Assembly: GCF_902859695.1 (NCBI RefSeq)
Contig: NZ_CADIJL010000029.1
Span: 1 to 64,000 of the forward strand
Direction: 5' to 3'
From: Achromobacter ruhlandii
GTDB lineage: Bacteria > Pseudomonadota > Gammaproteobacteria > Burkholderiales > Burkholderiaceae_B
DNA length: 64,000 bases
Below, in pieces: positions 25,007 through 35,379 of the stretch. The notes below the pieces were generated by a model. The model saw nothing but the letters and a program-made list of their open reading frames with translations. It had not been told where the DNA came from and ran no database searches. Position 1 is the stretch's first letter; each line of letters begins with the position of its first letter. The position numbers were made by a program, and so were the translations under genes.

Positions 25007-26209
25007 ATGCAATCTATGAACAAGAAAAGCGCGATGTGGCGCGGTGCGGCGGTGCTTACGCTGACGGCATCGGCCCTGACGTTGGCCGCTTGCGGCAAGA
25101 AACAGGAAGCACCCCAGGCGGGCAAGCCGCAGGTGACGGTCGTCACGCTCACCACCAAGCCGGTTTCCCTGACCACTGAATTGCCCGGCCGCACCTCGCC
25201 GTTCCGCGTCGCCGAAGTGCGGCCGCAGGTCAACGGCATCGTGCAGAAGCGCCTGTTCACCGAGGGCGGCGAGGTCAAGGCCGGCGACCAGCTCTATCAG
25301 ATCGACCCCGCGCTCTACCAGGCCAGCTTCGACAGCCAGAAGGCCGCCCTGGCGCGCGCCCAGGCGCAGCAGAAGACCGCCGCGCTGCTGGCCGAACGCT
25401 ACAAGCCCCTGGTGGCCACCCGCGCCGTCAGCCAGCAGACCTACGACAACGCCGTGGCGGCGCGCGACCAGGCCGTCGCCGACGTGCTGTCGGCCAAGGC
25501 CGCGCTCGACACCGCGCGCATCAACCTGGTCTACACCAAGGTGCTGTCGCCGATCAGCGGCATCATCGGCCGTTCCTCGGTCACCGAGGGCGCGCTGGTC
25601 ACGGCCAACCAGGCCACGGCCCTGGCCGCCGTGCAGCAGATCGACCCGATCTACGTCGACGTGACCCAGTCCAGCGTGCAATTGCTGCGCCTGCAGAACG
25701 CGCTCTCCAGCGGTCAACTGAAGAAGGCCGAGGGCGAGCAGGCCGCGCTGGTCACGCTGACGCTGGAAGACGGCTCGCAATACACCCAGCAGGGCAAGCT
25801 GCAGTTCTCCGAAGTCACCGTCGACCCCGGCACCGGCTCGGTCACGCTGCGCGCGGTGTTCCCCAACCCGGACCGCCGCCTGTTGCCGGGCATGTTCGTG
25901 CGCGCCCGCCTGGTCGACGGCGTTGCCGCCGACGGCCTGCTGGTGCCGCAACGCGGCGTGACGCGCAACCAGCGCGGCCTGCCGACGGCGCTGGTGGTCA
26001 ATGCCGAGAACAAAGTGGAACTGCGTGAAATCAAGACCGACCGCGCCATCGGCGACCAGTGGCTGGTCACCGACGGCCTGAAGGCCGGTGACAAGGTCAT
26101 CGTGGAAGGCGTGCAGATGGTGCGCCCGGGCGTCGAGGTGGTTGCCTCTGAAGCCAGCGCCAAGCCGGCGCAGCAACCGCAGGCGGGCGCCGCGGCGGCC
26201 AAGCAGTAG
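25007..26209 (+). CDS. axyA: RND efflux periplasmic adaptor lipoprotein (MexA/AxyA type)
   Basis: 400 residues from ATG 25007; an in-frame ATG at 25016 is an alternative. The lipoprotein signal is ALTLAAC (Cys29). The order is a beta-barrel/lipoyl half-motif ([43 protein letters not shown]), an alpha-hairpin (about 105-165), the second lipoyl half ([20 protein letters not shown]) and a membrane-proximal domain. It bridges the RND pump to the outer-membrane channel. The gene name follows the Achromobacter AxyABM system and depends on the genus being right. Confidence 0.85.
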   Translation: MQSMNKKSAMWRGAAVLTLTASALTLAACGKKQEAPQAGKPQVTVVTLTTKPVSLTTELPGRTSPFRVAEVRPQVNGIVQKRLFTEGGEVKAGDQLYQIDPALYQASFDSQKAALARAQAQQKTAALLAERYKPLVATRAVSQQTYDNAVAARDQAVADVLSAKAALDTARINLVYTKVLSPISGIIGRSSVTEGALVTANQATALAAVQQIDPIYVDVTQSSVQLLRLQNALSSGQLKKAEGEQAALVTLTLEDGSQYTQQGKLQFSEVTVDPGTGSVTLRAVFPNPDRRLLPGMFVRARLVDGVAADGLLVPQRGVTRNQRGLPTALVVNAENKVELREIKTDRAIGDQWLVTDGLKAGDKVIVEGVQMVRPGVEVVASEASAKPAQQPQAGAAAAKQ

Positions 26210-26223
26210 TCAGGGAGCCTTGC

Positions 26224-29200
26224 ATGGCAAAGTTTTTTATCGATAGACCGGTTTTCGCATGGGTGATCGCGATCGTGCTGATGATGGCCGGCGCGTTGTC
26301 CATCCTGAAGCTGCCGGTTTCGCAGTATCCGAACATCGCGCCGCCGGCCATCGGCATCGCGGTGACCTACCCGGGCGCCTCGGCGCAGACGGTGCAGGAC
26401 ACCGTGGTGCAGGTGATCGAGCAGCAGATGAACGGCCTCGACGGCCTGGAGTACATCTCCTCGGAAAGCAACGCCGACGGCAGCATGTCCATCACGCTGA
26501 CGTTCCGTCAGGGCACCAACCCCGACACCGCGCAGGTGCAGGTGCAGAACAAGCTGTCGCTGGCGCAGCCGCTCTTGCCGCAGGAAGTGCAGCAGCAGGG
26601 CATCCGCGTCACCAAGGCCACCAAGAACTTCCTGATCGTGGCGGGCTTCGTGTCCACCGACGGCACGATGACCAAGGACGACCTGGCCGACTACGTCGCC
26701 TCGTACGTCCAGGATCCCATCAGCCGTACGCAGGGCGTGGGTGACTTCCAGCTGTTCGGCTCGCAGTACGCCATGCGCATCTGGCTGGATCCGGCCAAGC
26801 TGGTGAACTACGGCCTGACCACGGTCGACGTGGTCAACGCCATCAAGGAACAGAACGTCCAGGTGTCGTCCGGCCAGTTGGGCGGCCTGCCCGCGGTGCG
26901 CGGCCAGCAGCTCAACGCCACCATCATCGGCCCCTCGCGCCTGGAAAAGCCGGAAGACTTCGGCCGCATCCTGCTCAAGGTCAATGCCGACGGTTCCCAG
27001 GTGCGCCTGGCCAACGTCGCCCGCATCGAACTGGGCGGCCAGACCTACGCCATCGACAGCTACTACAACGGCAAGCCCGCCTCGGGCCTGGCGATCAAGC
27101 TGGCCCCCGGCGCCAACGCGCTGGATACGGCGCAGGCGGTGCGTGACACCATCAACAACCTGAAGCCGTACTTCCCGCCGGGCATGGACGTGGTCTACCC
27201 GTACGACACCACCCCGTTCGTCAGCCTGTCGATCGAGGAAGTGTTCAAGACGCTGGTGGAAGCCATCATCCTGGTGTTCCTGGTGATGTACCTGTTCCTG
27301 CAGAACTTCCGCGCCACGCTGATCCCGACGCTGGCGGTGCCGGTGGTGCTGTTGGGCACCTTCGGCGTGCTGGCCGCGTTCGGCTATTCCATCAACACCC
27401 TGACCATGTTCGGCATGGTGCTGGCCATCGGCCTGCTGGTGGACGACGCCATCGTGGTGGTGGAAAACGTCGAGCGGGTGATGGCCGAGGAGGGCCTCAC
27501 GCCCAAGCAGGCCACGCGCAAGTCCATGACCCAGATCACCGGCGCGCTGATCGGCATCGCCATGGTGCTGGCCGCGGTGTTCATCCCGATGGCCTTCTTC
27601 GGCGGCTCCACCGGCGTGATCTATCGCCAGTTCTCCATCACCATCGTGTCCTCGATGGTGCTGTCGGTGATCGTCGCCATCGTCTTCACGCCGGCGCTGT
27701 GCGCCACGCTGCTCAAGCCCATCCCGAAGGGCCACCATGGCACCAAGCGCGGCTTCTTCGGCTGGTTCAACCGCAGTTTCGACCGCAGCAGCCACGCCTA
27801 CGCCAATACCGTGGCGCGCGGCCTGGGCCGCACCAAGCGCCTGATGGTGGTGTACCTGGCCATCGTCATCGCCATGGGCTGGCTGTTCACCCGCATCCCG
27901 ACCGCGTTCCTGCCGGCCGAGGACCAGGGCATCCTGTTCGCCCAGATCCAGACGCCCGCCGGCGCCACCGCCGAGCGCACCAAGGCCGTCATCGACGAGG
28001 CCACCAACTACCTGCTGACCGAAGAGAAGGATGCCGTCACCTCGGTGTTCGCGGTCAACGGCTTCAACTTCGGCGGCCGCGGCCAGAACGCCTCGATCCT
28101 GTTCATCAAGCTGCGCGACTGGGAAGACCGCGGCGCGGCCAATCTCAAGGCGGCCGCGGTGGCGGCGCGCGCCAATGCGCACTTCCGCAAGACCGAGCGC
28201 GACGCCCAGCTGTTCGTGGTGCCGCCGCCTTCGGTGATGGAACTGGGCAACGTCGACGGTTTCGACTTCCAGCTGATGGACCGCGCCGGCGTGGGCCATG
28301 AAAAACTGCTGGCCGCGCGCAACCAGCTGCTGGGCGAGGCGGCGCAGAGCAAGATCCTGCAGGGCGTGCGCCCCAACGGCATCGAGGATGCGCCGCAGTA
28401 CCAGCTCGACATCGACCGCGAAAAGGCGCGGGCGCTCGGCGTGGCCGTGTCGGACATCAACAGCACGCTGTCCACCGCCTGGGGTTCGTCGTACGTCAAC
28501 GACTTCATCGACCGCGGCCGCGTCAAGAAGGTGTTCGCGCAGGGCGAGGCCTCGGCCCGCATGCTGCCCGAAGACCTGGACAAATGGTACGTGCGCAACA
28601 AGGATGGCGACATGGTGCCGTTCTCGGCGTTCGCCAAGGCCACCTGGAGCTTCGGCCCGCAGAAGCTGAACCGCTACAACGGCGTGCCTTCGTACAACAT
28701 CCAGGGCGGCGCGGCGCCGGGCTACAGCTCGGGCGCGGCCATGGACGAGATGGAACGCATCGCCAGCAAGCTGCCCACCGGCGTGGGCTTCGAGTGGACC
28801 GGCATGTCGTACGAAGAACGCCTGTCGGGCGCCCAGGCGCCGGCGCTGTACGCGATCTCGCTGATCGTGGTGTTCCTGTGCCTGGCGGCGCTGTATGAAA
28901 GCTGGACGATTCCGTCCGCGGTCATGCTGGTGGTGCCCCTGGGCATCATCGGGGCGCTGGGCGCGACGCTGCTGCGCGGCCTGTCCAACGACGTGTACTT
29001 CCAGGTGGGCCTGCTGACAACGATCGGGCTGGCGGCCAAGAACGCCATCCTGATCGTGGAGTTCGCCAAGGAGCACTACGAGGCCGGGGCGAGCCTGACG
29101 GAATCGGCGATCCACGCCGCCCGCCAGCGCCTGCGCCCGATCCTGATGACGTCGCTGGCGTTCATCCTGGGCGTGGTGCCGCTCGCGATCTCCTCGGGCG

Positions 29201-29406
29201 CCGGTTCGGGCAGCCAGAACGCCATCGGCACGGGCGTGATCGGCGGCATGCTGACCGCGACCTTCCTGGCCATCTTCTTCGTCCCCGCGTTCTTCGTGAT
29301 CATGCTGCGCCTGTTCAAGGTGGAACGCATGAGCGCGCGACGCGATCCGCACGACCCCAGCGCCAACGACGCGCAGGACGTGTCCGTCGAAGGAAAACCG
29401 CAATGA
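26224..29406 (+). CDS. axyB: RND multidrug efflux pump, inner membrane (MexB/AxyB type)
   Basis: 1060 residues of the HAE1 family, starting [20 protein letters not shown]. There are twelve membrane helices with two large periplasmic loops. The proton-relay pair is Asp407-Asp408 in [17 protein letters not shown] (TM4), and [22 protein letters not shown] (TM10-11) carries the conserved lysine. [11 protein letters not shown] lies in the usual place. It is 14 bp downstream of the adaptor gene, and its stop overlaps the outer-membrane channel gene. Substrates in the family include beta-lactams, fluoroquinolones and chloramphenicol. Confidence 0.93.
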   Translation: MAKFFIDRPVFAWVIAIVLMMAGALSILKLPVSQYPNIAPPAIGIAVTYPGASAQTVQDTVVQVIEQQMNGLDGLEYISSESNADGSMSITLTFRQGTNPDTAQVQVQNKLSLAQPLLPQEVQQQGIRVTKATKNFLIVAGFVSTDGTMTKDDLADYVASYVQDPISRTQGVGDFQLFGSQYAMRIWLDPAKLVNYGLTTVDVVNAIKEQNVQVSSGQLGGLPAVRGQQLNATIIGPSRLEKPEDFGRILLKVNADGSQVRLANVARIELGGQTYAIDSYYNGKPASGLAIKLAPGANALDTAQAVRDTINNLKPYFPPGMDVVYPYDTTPFVSLSIEEVFKTLVEAIILVFLVMYLFLQNFRATLIPTLAVPVVLLGTFGVLAAFGYSINTLTMFGMVLAIGLLVDDAIVVVENVERVMAEEGLTPKQATRKSMTQITGALIGIAMVLAAVFIPMAFFGGSTGVIYRQFSITIVSSMVLSVIVAIVFTPALCATLLKPIPKGHHGTKRGFFGWFNRSFDRSSHAYANTVARGLGRTKRLMVVYLAIVIAMGWLFTRIPTAFLPAEDQGILFAQIQTPAGATAERTKAVIDEATNYLLTEEKDAVTSVFAVNGFNFGGRGQNASILFIKLRDWEDRGAANLKAAAVAARANAHFRKTERDAQLFVVPPPSVMELGNVDGFDFQLMDRAGVGHEKLLAARNQLLGEAAQSKILQGVRPNGIEDAPQYQLDIDREKARALGVAVSDINSTLSTAWGSSYVNDFIDRGRVKKVFAQGEASARMLPEDLDKWYVRNKDGDMVPFSAFAKATWSFGPQKLNRYNGVPSYNIQGGAAPGYSSGAAMDEMERIASKLPTGVGFEWTGMSYEERLSGAQAPALYAISLIVVFLCLAALYESWTIPSAVMLVVPLGIIGALGATLLRGLSNDVYFQVGLLTTIGLAAKNAILIVEFAKEHYEAGASLTESAIHAARQRLRPILMTSLAFILGVVPLAISSGAGSGSQNAIGTGVIGGMLTATFLAIFFVPAFFVIMLRLFKVERMSARRDPHDPSANDAQDVSVEGKPQ

Positions 29407-30893
29407 AGCTGCAGATGAGAACCCTGGTTTCCCTTTCCCTGGCGGCGGCCCTGGCGGGCTGCTCGCTGGCCCCGACCTACGAACGGCCCGACGCGCCGAT
29501 CTCGGCGGCCTATCCGGCCGGCCCGGCCTACAAGGCCGATGCCGCCGGTCCGGTGGCCACCGCCGACATCGGCTGGCGCGACTTCTTCGCCGATCCCTTG
29601 CTCCAGCAACTGATCGAGCAGTCGCTGGCCAACAACCGCGACCTGCGCGTGGCGGCCTTGAATGTCGAGGCCGCGCGGGCCCAGTACCGCATCCAGCGCG
29701 CCGACCTGCTGCCCAGCGTCGGCATCGCCGGCAAGGAAACCGCCCAGCGCACGCCGGCCGACCTGTCGCCCAGCGGCCAGGCCACCACCAGCCACAACTA
29801 CCAGGTCGGCGCCGCGCTGTCCTCGTGGGAGCTGGACCTGTTCGGCCGCATCCGCAGCCTGAGCGACAAGGCGCTGGAATCGTACCTGGCGCTGGACGAA
29901 ACCCGCACCGCGACCCAGCTGACGCTGATCGCCGAAGTGGCCAACGCCTACCTGACGCTGCGCGCCGACCAGGAGTTGCTGAGCCTGACGCGCGACACGC
30001 TCAAGAGCCAGGATGATTCCTACAAGCTCACCAGGCAGAGCTACGACCAGGGCCTGTCCACCGCGCTCGACCTGAGCCAGGCCGAAGTGTCACTGCGCAC
30101 CGCCCAGCGCAACCTGTCGCAGTACACGCGCCAGGCCGCGCAGGACCGCAACGCGCTGGTGCTGCTGGTGGGCCAGCCGCTGTCGCCGGAAATCTCGGCG
30201 GCGCTGGACAACGCCGTCAAGCTTGACGACGGCATGCTGCCGACCGCGCTGCCGGCCGGCCTGCCATCCGAGCTGCTGGCGCGCCGTCCGGACATCCGCG
30301 CCGCCGAGCACCAGCTCAAGGGCGCCAATGCCAACATCGGCGCGGCCCGCGCCGCATTCTTCCCGACCATCAGCCTGACGGGCAACGCCGGCACCGCCAG
30401 CGCCAGCCTGGGCGGCTTGTTCAACGCGGGTTCGGGCGCCTGGAGCTTCGTGCCGCAGATCACGGTGCCGATCTTCGCCGGCGGCTCGCTGCTGGCGGGC
30501 TTGGACCTGGCCAAGGTGCAGAAGAACATCCAGATCGCGCAGTACGAGAAAACGATCCAGACGGGATTCCGCGAAGTGGCCGACGCGCTGGCCGGCCGCG
30601 GCACGCTGGACGAGCAGATCCAGGCGCAGCAACTGCTGGTGGCCGCCAACCAGCGCGCCTATGACCTGTCCGAGCAGCGCTTCCGCCAGGGCATCGACGA
30701 CTACCTGACGGTGCTCGATTCGCAGCGTTCGCTCTACACCGCGCAGCAGTCGCTGGTCGATACGCGCCTGGCGCGCCTGTCCAACCTGGTCACCTTGTAC
30801 AAGGTGCTGGGCGGCGGCTGGACCGAGCGCACGGTCACGGCGGCGCAGCCCGCGCCGGACGCCGCGCCTGCTGCCGACGGCCAGCGGAGCTGA
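29403..30893 (+). CDS. axyM: Outer-membrane efflux channel lipoprotein (OprM/AxyM type)
   Basis: 496 residues of the NodT/OprM family. The lipobox is ALAGC (Cys20), followed by [12 protein letters not shown]. Two repeated TolC-like halves contain the signatures [23 protein letters not shown] and [31 protein letters not shown]. The ATG overlaps the pump-gene stop (ATGA). A strong terminator follows, so the operon consists of three genes. Confidence 0.93.
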   Translation: MKLQMRTLVSLSLAAALAGCSLAPTYERPDAPISAAYPAGPAYKADAAGPVATADIGWRDFFADPLLQQLIEQSLANNRDLRVAALNVEAARAQYRIQRADLLPSVGIAGKETAQRTPADLSPSGQATTSHNYQVGAALSSWELDLFGRIRSLSDKALESYLALDETRTATQLTLIAEVANAYLTLRADQELLSLTRDTLKSQDDSYKLTRQSYDQGLSTALDLSQAEVSLRTAQRNLSQYTRQAAQDRNALVLLVGQPLSPEISAALDNAVKLDDGMLPTALPAGLPSELLARRPDIRAAEHQLKGANANIGAARAAFFPTISLTGNAGTASASLGGLFNAGSGAWSFVPQITVPIFAGGSLLAGLDLAKVQKNIQIAQYEKTIQTGFREVADALAGRGTLDEQIQAQQLLVAANQRAYDLSEQRFRQGIDDYLTVLDSQRSLYTAQQSLVDTRLARLSNLVTLYKVLGGGWTERTVTAAQPAPDAAPAADGQRS

Positions 30894-30920
30894 TCCCCGG
30901 GGCAGTCCGACAGCATGAAA

Positions 30921-30952
30921 AAAGCGGGCCGATCGAAAGATCGGCCCGCTTT
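30921..30952. terminator. Bidirectional terminator after the RND operon
   Basis: AAAGCGGGCCGATC (30921-30934) and GATCGGCCCGCTTT (30939-30952) form a perfect 14-bp stem with a GAAA tetraloop. It is A-rich before and T-rich after, so it can end both the efflux operon (plus) and the YeaQ-like gene (minus). Confidence 0.85.
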
Positions 30953-30973
30953 GCGTGGTGCGCGCGCGGCGCG

Positions 30974-31225
30974 TCAGGTGCGTTTCTTGGCGATCAGGCC
31001 GACCACGAACAGGACGATGATCGCGCCGACCACCGAACCGATCCAGCCGGCCGGTTCGCCCGGGGCGTACCAGCCCAGCTTCTGGCCGAGGAAGCCGGCC
31101 ACGACGGCGCCCACGATGCCCAGTATGGTGGTCATGATGATCCCCATGTTCTGGTCTCCGGGCATGATCGCGCGGGCGAGCAGCCCGACGATGAAGCCGA
31201 CGATGATCATGATGATGATGCTCAT
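30974..31225 (-). CDS. GlsB/YeaQ/YmgE family membrane protein
   Basis: 83 residues with three membrane helices. It matches the transglycosylase-associated protein family (GFIVGLLARAIMPGDQNMGIIMTTILGIVGAVVAGFLGQKLGWY), with the glycine-rich turns and C-terminal LIAKKR typical of small stress-induced membrane proteins. Function is not established. It is a single gene that ends next to the shared terminator. Confidence 0.9.
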   Translation of the reverse strand: MSIIIMIIVGFIVGLLARAIMPGDQNMGIIMTTILGIVGAVVAGFLGQKLGWYAPGEPAGWIGSVVGAIIVLFVVGLIAKKRT

Positions 31226-31366
31226 GCGCGTACTCCTTGCGAGGGTGAAGGGCGATGTGCCCTGATATTACTCACGCGCGCGGCTTGCGGGCTGTAACAA
31301 CTGGTGTTTGGCGCTGGCGCGCAACATGCCGCGGCCTGTCGCCATGCAGCAATGTTGCATGCGGCC

Positions 31367-31990
31367 TTACGAAGTCAGGTCGATCAACTGGCGCAGGTCC
31401 TTGGTCATCGCTTCGATGCTGTCGGTGTCCGAGGCCAGCAGGCGGGCGCGGCCCTGATTGTCGAAAATGTACACGCCACGGCTGTGCGTCACTTCGTACT
31501 GGTCGGCGTCGTCGCCGGGGCGGGGCTTTTCGATCTGGTAGGCCACGCGGTAGCGGCGCGCCAGGTCGGCCACCTGCTTTTCGTTGCCGGTGACGCCGAT
31601 GGCCTGGTTGTTGAATGCATTGACGTAGGCCTGCAGGATATCCGGCGTGTCGCGGTGCGGATCGACGCTGACGAACACGATGCGCACGTCGCGCGCCTTG
31701 TCGCCCAGGTTCTGCAGCACCGCCGTTAACTGCGCCATGGTGGTGGGGCAGATGTCCGGGCAACTGGCGTAGCCGAAGAACAGCAGCACGGTCTTGCCCT
31801 TGAGGTCGTCGCTGCTGACGGTCTTGCCGCCGGCGCCCGGCAGCGAGAACTTCAGATCGGGCAGGTGGCCCTTGACGTTGTAGAGCGTCCAATCGACATT
31901 GCGGTCGCCGCAAGCGGCAAGCAGCATGCACAGGGCCAGGAAAAGACCGCGCCAGGCGCGTCCGGTAAGCAGGTGTCGCATGGGTTCCAT
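31367..31990 (-). CDS. SCO1/SenC/PrrC family copper-chaperone lipoprotein
   Basis: 207 residues from ATG 31990; ATG 31981 is also possible. The lipobox is LLAAC (Cys27). The thioredoxin-like fold carries the copper motif CPDIC (Cys77, Cys81), VDPHRDTP, and the third ligand His169 in YEVTHSRGVYIFD. SCO proteins deliver copper to the CuA site of cytochrome c oxidase in the periplasm. The longer frame to 32167 begins with low-complexity Arg/Pro sequence and is rejected. Confidence 0.88.
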   Translation of the reverse strand: MEPMRHLLTGRAWRGLFLALCMLLAACGDRNVDWTLYNVKGHLPDLKFSLPGAGGKTVSSDDLKGKTVLLFFGYASCPDICPTTMAQLTAVLQNLGDKARDVRIVFVSVDPHRDTPDILQAYVNAFNNQAIGVTGNEKQVADLARRYRVAYQIEKPRPGDDADQYEVTHSRGVYIFDNQGRARLLASDTDSIEAMTKDLRQLIDLTS

Positions 31991-32225
31991 CGCCGGTTGG
32001 GGGATAAACCCGTCGATTCTACCCGCAGGCGCGGGCCGGCCCGGCGGCGGTGCGCGGCCAGGTTTGTCCTGGCGCAAGGACGCGCCGGCTCGGCGGGCCG
32101 GCCCGCGTCGCGCGGCAATTGTGAAGCTTTGTCGGAATATTGTTGGAGATCTGGCAAAACGGCTCACGTGGTCCGTCGCCGCCCGCTAAATTCAGGTCCG
32201 TGTCAGTAATGGCGAGGTCTCCCTC

Positions 32226-32960
32226 ATGCGCTCCACGGCCAATCATGCGCTGGGCTATCCCTATTTTCCGTACTACCCGGTGGTGCTCGACATCCTGCGC
32301 AGCCGCCTGGCGGACCGCGTGCTGGACGCGCCGTGCGCCCGCGGCTGGCTGGGCGACATGGCGCGCCGCGCGACCGGGCGCGAGGTCGAGGTCGATGGCA
32401 TCGGCCCGGCCACGCCGTCGGCGTCGGCCAGTGGCTACCGTCGCCTGACCGTGCATGACCTGGACACGCCGTTGCCCGCCGCCATGCCGTATGACGCGGT
32501 GGTCTGCAGCGAGGCGATCCACGTGGCGGCCAATCCAGGCGTGTTGATGCGCGGCTTCCATGACGCGCTGCGCCCGGGCGGCACTCTGGTGCTGACCACG
32601 CCCAATGCCGGCCACGTGCGGGCGCGCTTGCAGGCGCTGGTGCGCGGCGTGCCGGCCGATTCCGGGAACGAGACGGAGCGGGGCGACAACGCCGCGTTGT
32701 TTCCCTGGGGCTTTGCGCAGTTGCACCGGTTGCTGGCGCGTCATGGTTTCCGCGACATCACCTTGCATGCGGTTGTCGAGGGCGGACAGCGGCGCTGGCT
32801 CGACCGGCTGCTGGGCTGGCAGGCGCGGCGCTACTGCGAGGCTCGTCGCAAGCGCGCCCAGGACGAGGACAGCCGCCACTTCTGGCGCCAGGCGGGCTCG
32901 GACCCGTCGGTCCACGGGCGCTGGCTGGTGGTGTCGGCGCGCCGTGCGGGGGCGGGCTAG
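32226..32960 (+). CDS. Class I SAM-dependent methyltransferase, unknown substrate
   Basis: 244 residues. A Rossmann-like core with VLDAPCARGWLGDMAR replaces the usual glycine-rich motif I, followed by YDAVVCSEAIHVAANPGVLMRGFHDALRPGGTLVLTTPN (motifs II/III and post I), then FPWGFAQLHRLLARHGF. This resembles UbiG/UbiE-like methyltransferases of polysaccharide or lipid pathways. There is no operon partner: SCO1 is divergent and the oligopeptidase gene convergent. The substrate is unknown. Confidence 0.75.
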   Translation: MRSTANHALGYPYFPYYPVVLDILRSRLADRVLDAPCARGWLGDMARRATGREVEVDGIGPATPSASASGYRRLTVHDLDTPLPAAMPYDAVVCSEAIHVAANPGVLMRGFHDALRPGGTLVLTTPNAGHVRARLQALVRGVPADSGNETERGDNAALFPWGFAQLHRLLARHGFRDITLHAVVEGGQRRWLDRLLGWQARRYCEARRKRAQDEDSRHFWRQAGSDPSVHGRWLVVSARRAGAG

Positions 32961-32971
32961 CGTGACCGGAG

Positions 32972-33058
32972 AAAATACCCCCACGCTGCGCCGCGGCGCG
33001 GGTCGCTGCCCCCCAAGGGGGCATTTTTGCCTTGGGGCGGCCCTGCGACAAAAAAGGC
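32972..33058. repeat. Dispersed REP-like repeat, copy A
   Basis: A segment of about 85 bp with the order AAAATACCCCCACGCTGCGC, GCTGCCCCCCAAGGGGGC, a T-run, CCTTGGGGCGGCCC and GCGACAAAAAA. The same order and most bases recur in reverse complement at about 38686-38770. The inner part forms a hairpin, since CCCCCC pairs with GGGGGC. It lies between two convergent genes. Confidence 0.65.
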
Positions 33059-33076
33059 CCGCTGATCAGGCGGGCC
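33050..33076 (-). terminator. Terminator of the M3 oligopeptidase gene
   Basis: On the minus strand GGCCCGC and GCGGGCC arms (33056-33062 and 33070-33076) form a hairpin followed by six T (33050-33055 on the plus strand are A). It lies 20 bp after the stop codon. Confidence 0.75.
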
Positions 33077-33095
33077 GGGGCGGTGCGCGGACGGA

Positions 33096-35162
33096 TCAGG
33101 CCGCGCTCATGCCGCTGTGGCGCAGCAGCGCATCGATGCGCGGGGCGCGGCCGCGGAAGGCGGCGAACGACTCGGCCGCGGGACGCGAGCCGCCGACGGC
33201 CAGCACTTCGCGGCGGAAACGCGCGCCGGTGGCCGGATCGAGCGTGCCCAGGGCGTTGCCGGCCTGCCTGGCCGCGGCTTCCTCGAACGCCTCGTAGGCG
33301 TCGGCCGACAGCACCTCGGCCCACTTGTAGCTGTAGTAGCCGGCGCCGTAGCCGCCCGCGAACAGGTGCGAGAAAGCATGCGGCAGGCGATGCCAGGCCG
33401 GCGGAAACAGCACCGCGACCTCGGCGCGCACTTCCTGCAGCAGGGCCAGCACTTCGCTGATGCTGGCGCCCTTGGCGCGGTCGTGCATCAGCATGTCGAA
33501 CAGCGCGAACTCGATCTGGCGCACGGTCTGCATGCCGCTCTGGTAGTTGCGGGCCGCGACCAGGCGGTCGTAGAGCGCGCGCGGCAGCGGCTCGCCGCTG
33601 TCGACGTGGGCCGACAGCTTCTGCACCACCGCCCATTCCCAGCAGAAGTTCTCCATGAACTGCGAGGGCAGTTCGATGGCATCCCACTCGACGCTGGCGA
33701 AGGCGGCGGCGCCGGGCTCGTCCACTTCCGATAGCAGCGCGTGCAGGGCGTGGCCGGTTTCGTGGAACAGGGTGATGACGTCATCGTGCGTCAGCACGGC
33801 GGCGCGGTCGCCGTTGGGGCGCGAGAAATTGCAGGTCAGGTAGGCGATCGGCGTCTGCACGCGGCCGGCGACCACGCGGCGGGTGCGCTCGCTGTCGACC
33901 CAGGCGCCGCTCTGCTTGCCGGCGCGGGCGTACAGGTCCAGGTAGAGGTAGCCGATCAGGTCGCCCTGGGGGCTTTCGACGCGCACGCCGCGCACATCGG
34001 CATGCCACGACGACACCGGCGTTTCGGCCAGGCGCACGTCGAACAGGGTCTCGATGACCTCGAACAGGCCGGCCAGCACGCGCGGCTCGGTGAAGTACTG
34101 CTTCACCTCGTCTTCGGAGTAGGCGTAGCGCGACTCGCGCAGGCGCTCGGAGGCATAGGCCACGTCCCACGGCTGCAACTCGGCCAGGCCAAGCTCGGCG
34201 GCCGCGTAGGCCTTCAGCTCGGCCAGGTCGCGCTGGGCGTAGGGCTTGGCGCGGGCGGCGAGGTCGCGCAGGAAGGTGGTGACCTCCTTGGCGTCGCGCG
34301 CCATGCGCGTCTGCAGGCGCAGCGCGGCGAAGGTGCCCAGGCCCAGCAGGGTGGATTCCTCGGCGCGCAGCGACAACAGTTCCTCGATCAGGGGCGAGTT
34401 GTCGAACCGGGCATCGCCCTGTTCGGACGCCACCGTGCCGTAGCCGCGATACAGCGCCTCGCGCAGCGAGCGGTCCTGCGCGTACTGCATGACGGGCAGG
34501 TAGCAGGGCATCTTCAGCGTCAGCTTCCAGCCCGGCTTGCCGTCTTCCTCGGCGGCGGCGCGCGCGGCGGCCCGCACGTCGGCGGGAATGCCGGCCAGGC
34601 GGGCCTCGTCCTCGATCAGCAGCGACCAGGCGTCGATGGCGTCCAGCACGTTCTCGGAGAATTTCTGCGAGGCCTGCGCTTCGCGGTCGGAAATCGCGGC
34701 GTAGCGCTCGCGGTCGGCGCCGCGCAGTTCGACGCCGCTCAGGCGGAAGTCGCGCAGCGCCATCTCGACGATGCGGCGGCGCACCGGCGACCACGAGGCG
34801 AAATCGGGCGCGGCGGCCAGGCGCTGGTACTGCTGGTACAGGCCTTCGTGCAGGCCGACCCAGGTCGAGAACTCGGTCACCAGGGGCAGGGCGGCGTTGT
34901 AGGCCTCGCGTAGTTCAGGGGTGTTGACCACGGCGTTCAGGTGGCCGGCCACCGACCACGCGCGCCACAGCCGCTCGGACGCGGTATCCAGCGGCTCGAC
35001 CACGGCTTCCCAGGTGGGCGCCAGCGCCGGATCGGCGGCACGGTCCACGGCCTGGCGGGCGATGCCCAGCAGTTCCTCGATGGCGGGCACCACGTGGGCG
35101 GGCTTGACCGCCTGGTAGTCGACCAGTTCTGAGACGGGGGCGAGCAAGGGATTCTGGGTCAT
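33096..35162 (-). CDS. prlC: M3 family oligopeptidase A
   Basis: 688 residues from ATG 35162 (MTQNPLLAPVSELVDYQAVKPAHVVPAIEELL). The zinc site is HETGH (His467-His471) in ITLFHETGHALHALLSEV, with the third ligand region ELPSQFMENF. The fold and length match E. coli PrlC/OpdA. It degrades short peptides and signal-peptide fragments in the cytoplasm. The longer frame to 35219 begins MPAGALACC without conservation and is rejected. Confidence 0.93.
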   Translation of the reverse strand: MTQNPLLAPVSELVDYQAVKPAHVVPAIEELLGIARQAVDRAADPALAPTWEAVVEPLDTASERLWRAWSVAGHLNAVVNTPELREAYNAALPLVTEFSTWVGLHEGLYQQYQRLAAAPDFASWSPVRRRIVEMALRDFRLSGVELRGADRERYAAISDREAQASQKFSENVLDAIDAWSLLIEDEARLAGIPADVRAAARAAAEEDGKPGWKLTLKMPCYLPVMQYAQDRSLREALYRGYGTVASEQGDARFDNSPLIEELLSLRAEESTLLGLGTFAALRLQTRMARDAKEVTTFLRDLAARAKPYAQRDLAELKAYAAAELGLAELQPWDVAYASERLRESRYAYSEDEVKQYFTEPRVLAGLFEVIETLFDVRLAETPVSSWHADVRGVRVESPQGDLIGYLYLDLYARAGKQSGAWVDSERTRRVVAGRVQTPIAYLTCNFSRPNGDRAAVLTHDDVITLFHETGHALHALLSEVDEPGAAAFASVEWDAIELPSQFMENFCWEWAVVQKLSAHVDSGEPLPRALYDRLVAARNYQSGMQTVRQIEFALFDMLMHDRAKGASISEVLALLQEVRAEVAVLFPPAWHRLPHAFSHLFAGGYGAGYYSYKWAEVLSADAYEAFEEAAARQAGNALGTLDPATGARFRREVLAVGGSRPAAESFAAFRGRAPRIDALLRHSGMSAA

Positions 35163-35300
35163 GGTGTTACCAATAGCGTGAGAGGAGGGCGGGCAGCAAG
35201 CGAGCGCGCCGGCAGGCATAAGGATCAGGTTGGGGCGGCAGGTCGAAAAGCAAGGGCCGGCCCTGGGCGCGCCCGGTTCCGCGCGGCGGGCCCAGAGACG

Positions 35301-35348
35301 ACTGTGGGTTTGCCCCCGGCCCCCGGGAGGGCGCGGGACAAACCCACA
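35301..35348 (-). terminator. Long imperfect hairpin after folD
   Basis: Around 35303-35348 TGTGGGTTTG and CAAACCCACA flank CCCCCGGCCCCCGGGAGG, giving a 10-bp outer stem. It is the most likely transcript end for folD, although a terminal T-run is lacking. Confidence 0.5.
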
Positions 35349-35379
35349 GGGGTGCCACGGCGGGGCGCGGGACCGGTCT

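Noticed and set aside
25714..29403. A 1229-codon open frame on the minus strand
   Set aside because: Antisense to the RND pump gene; His/Asp/Arg-rich translation without domains.
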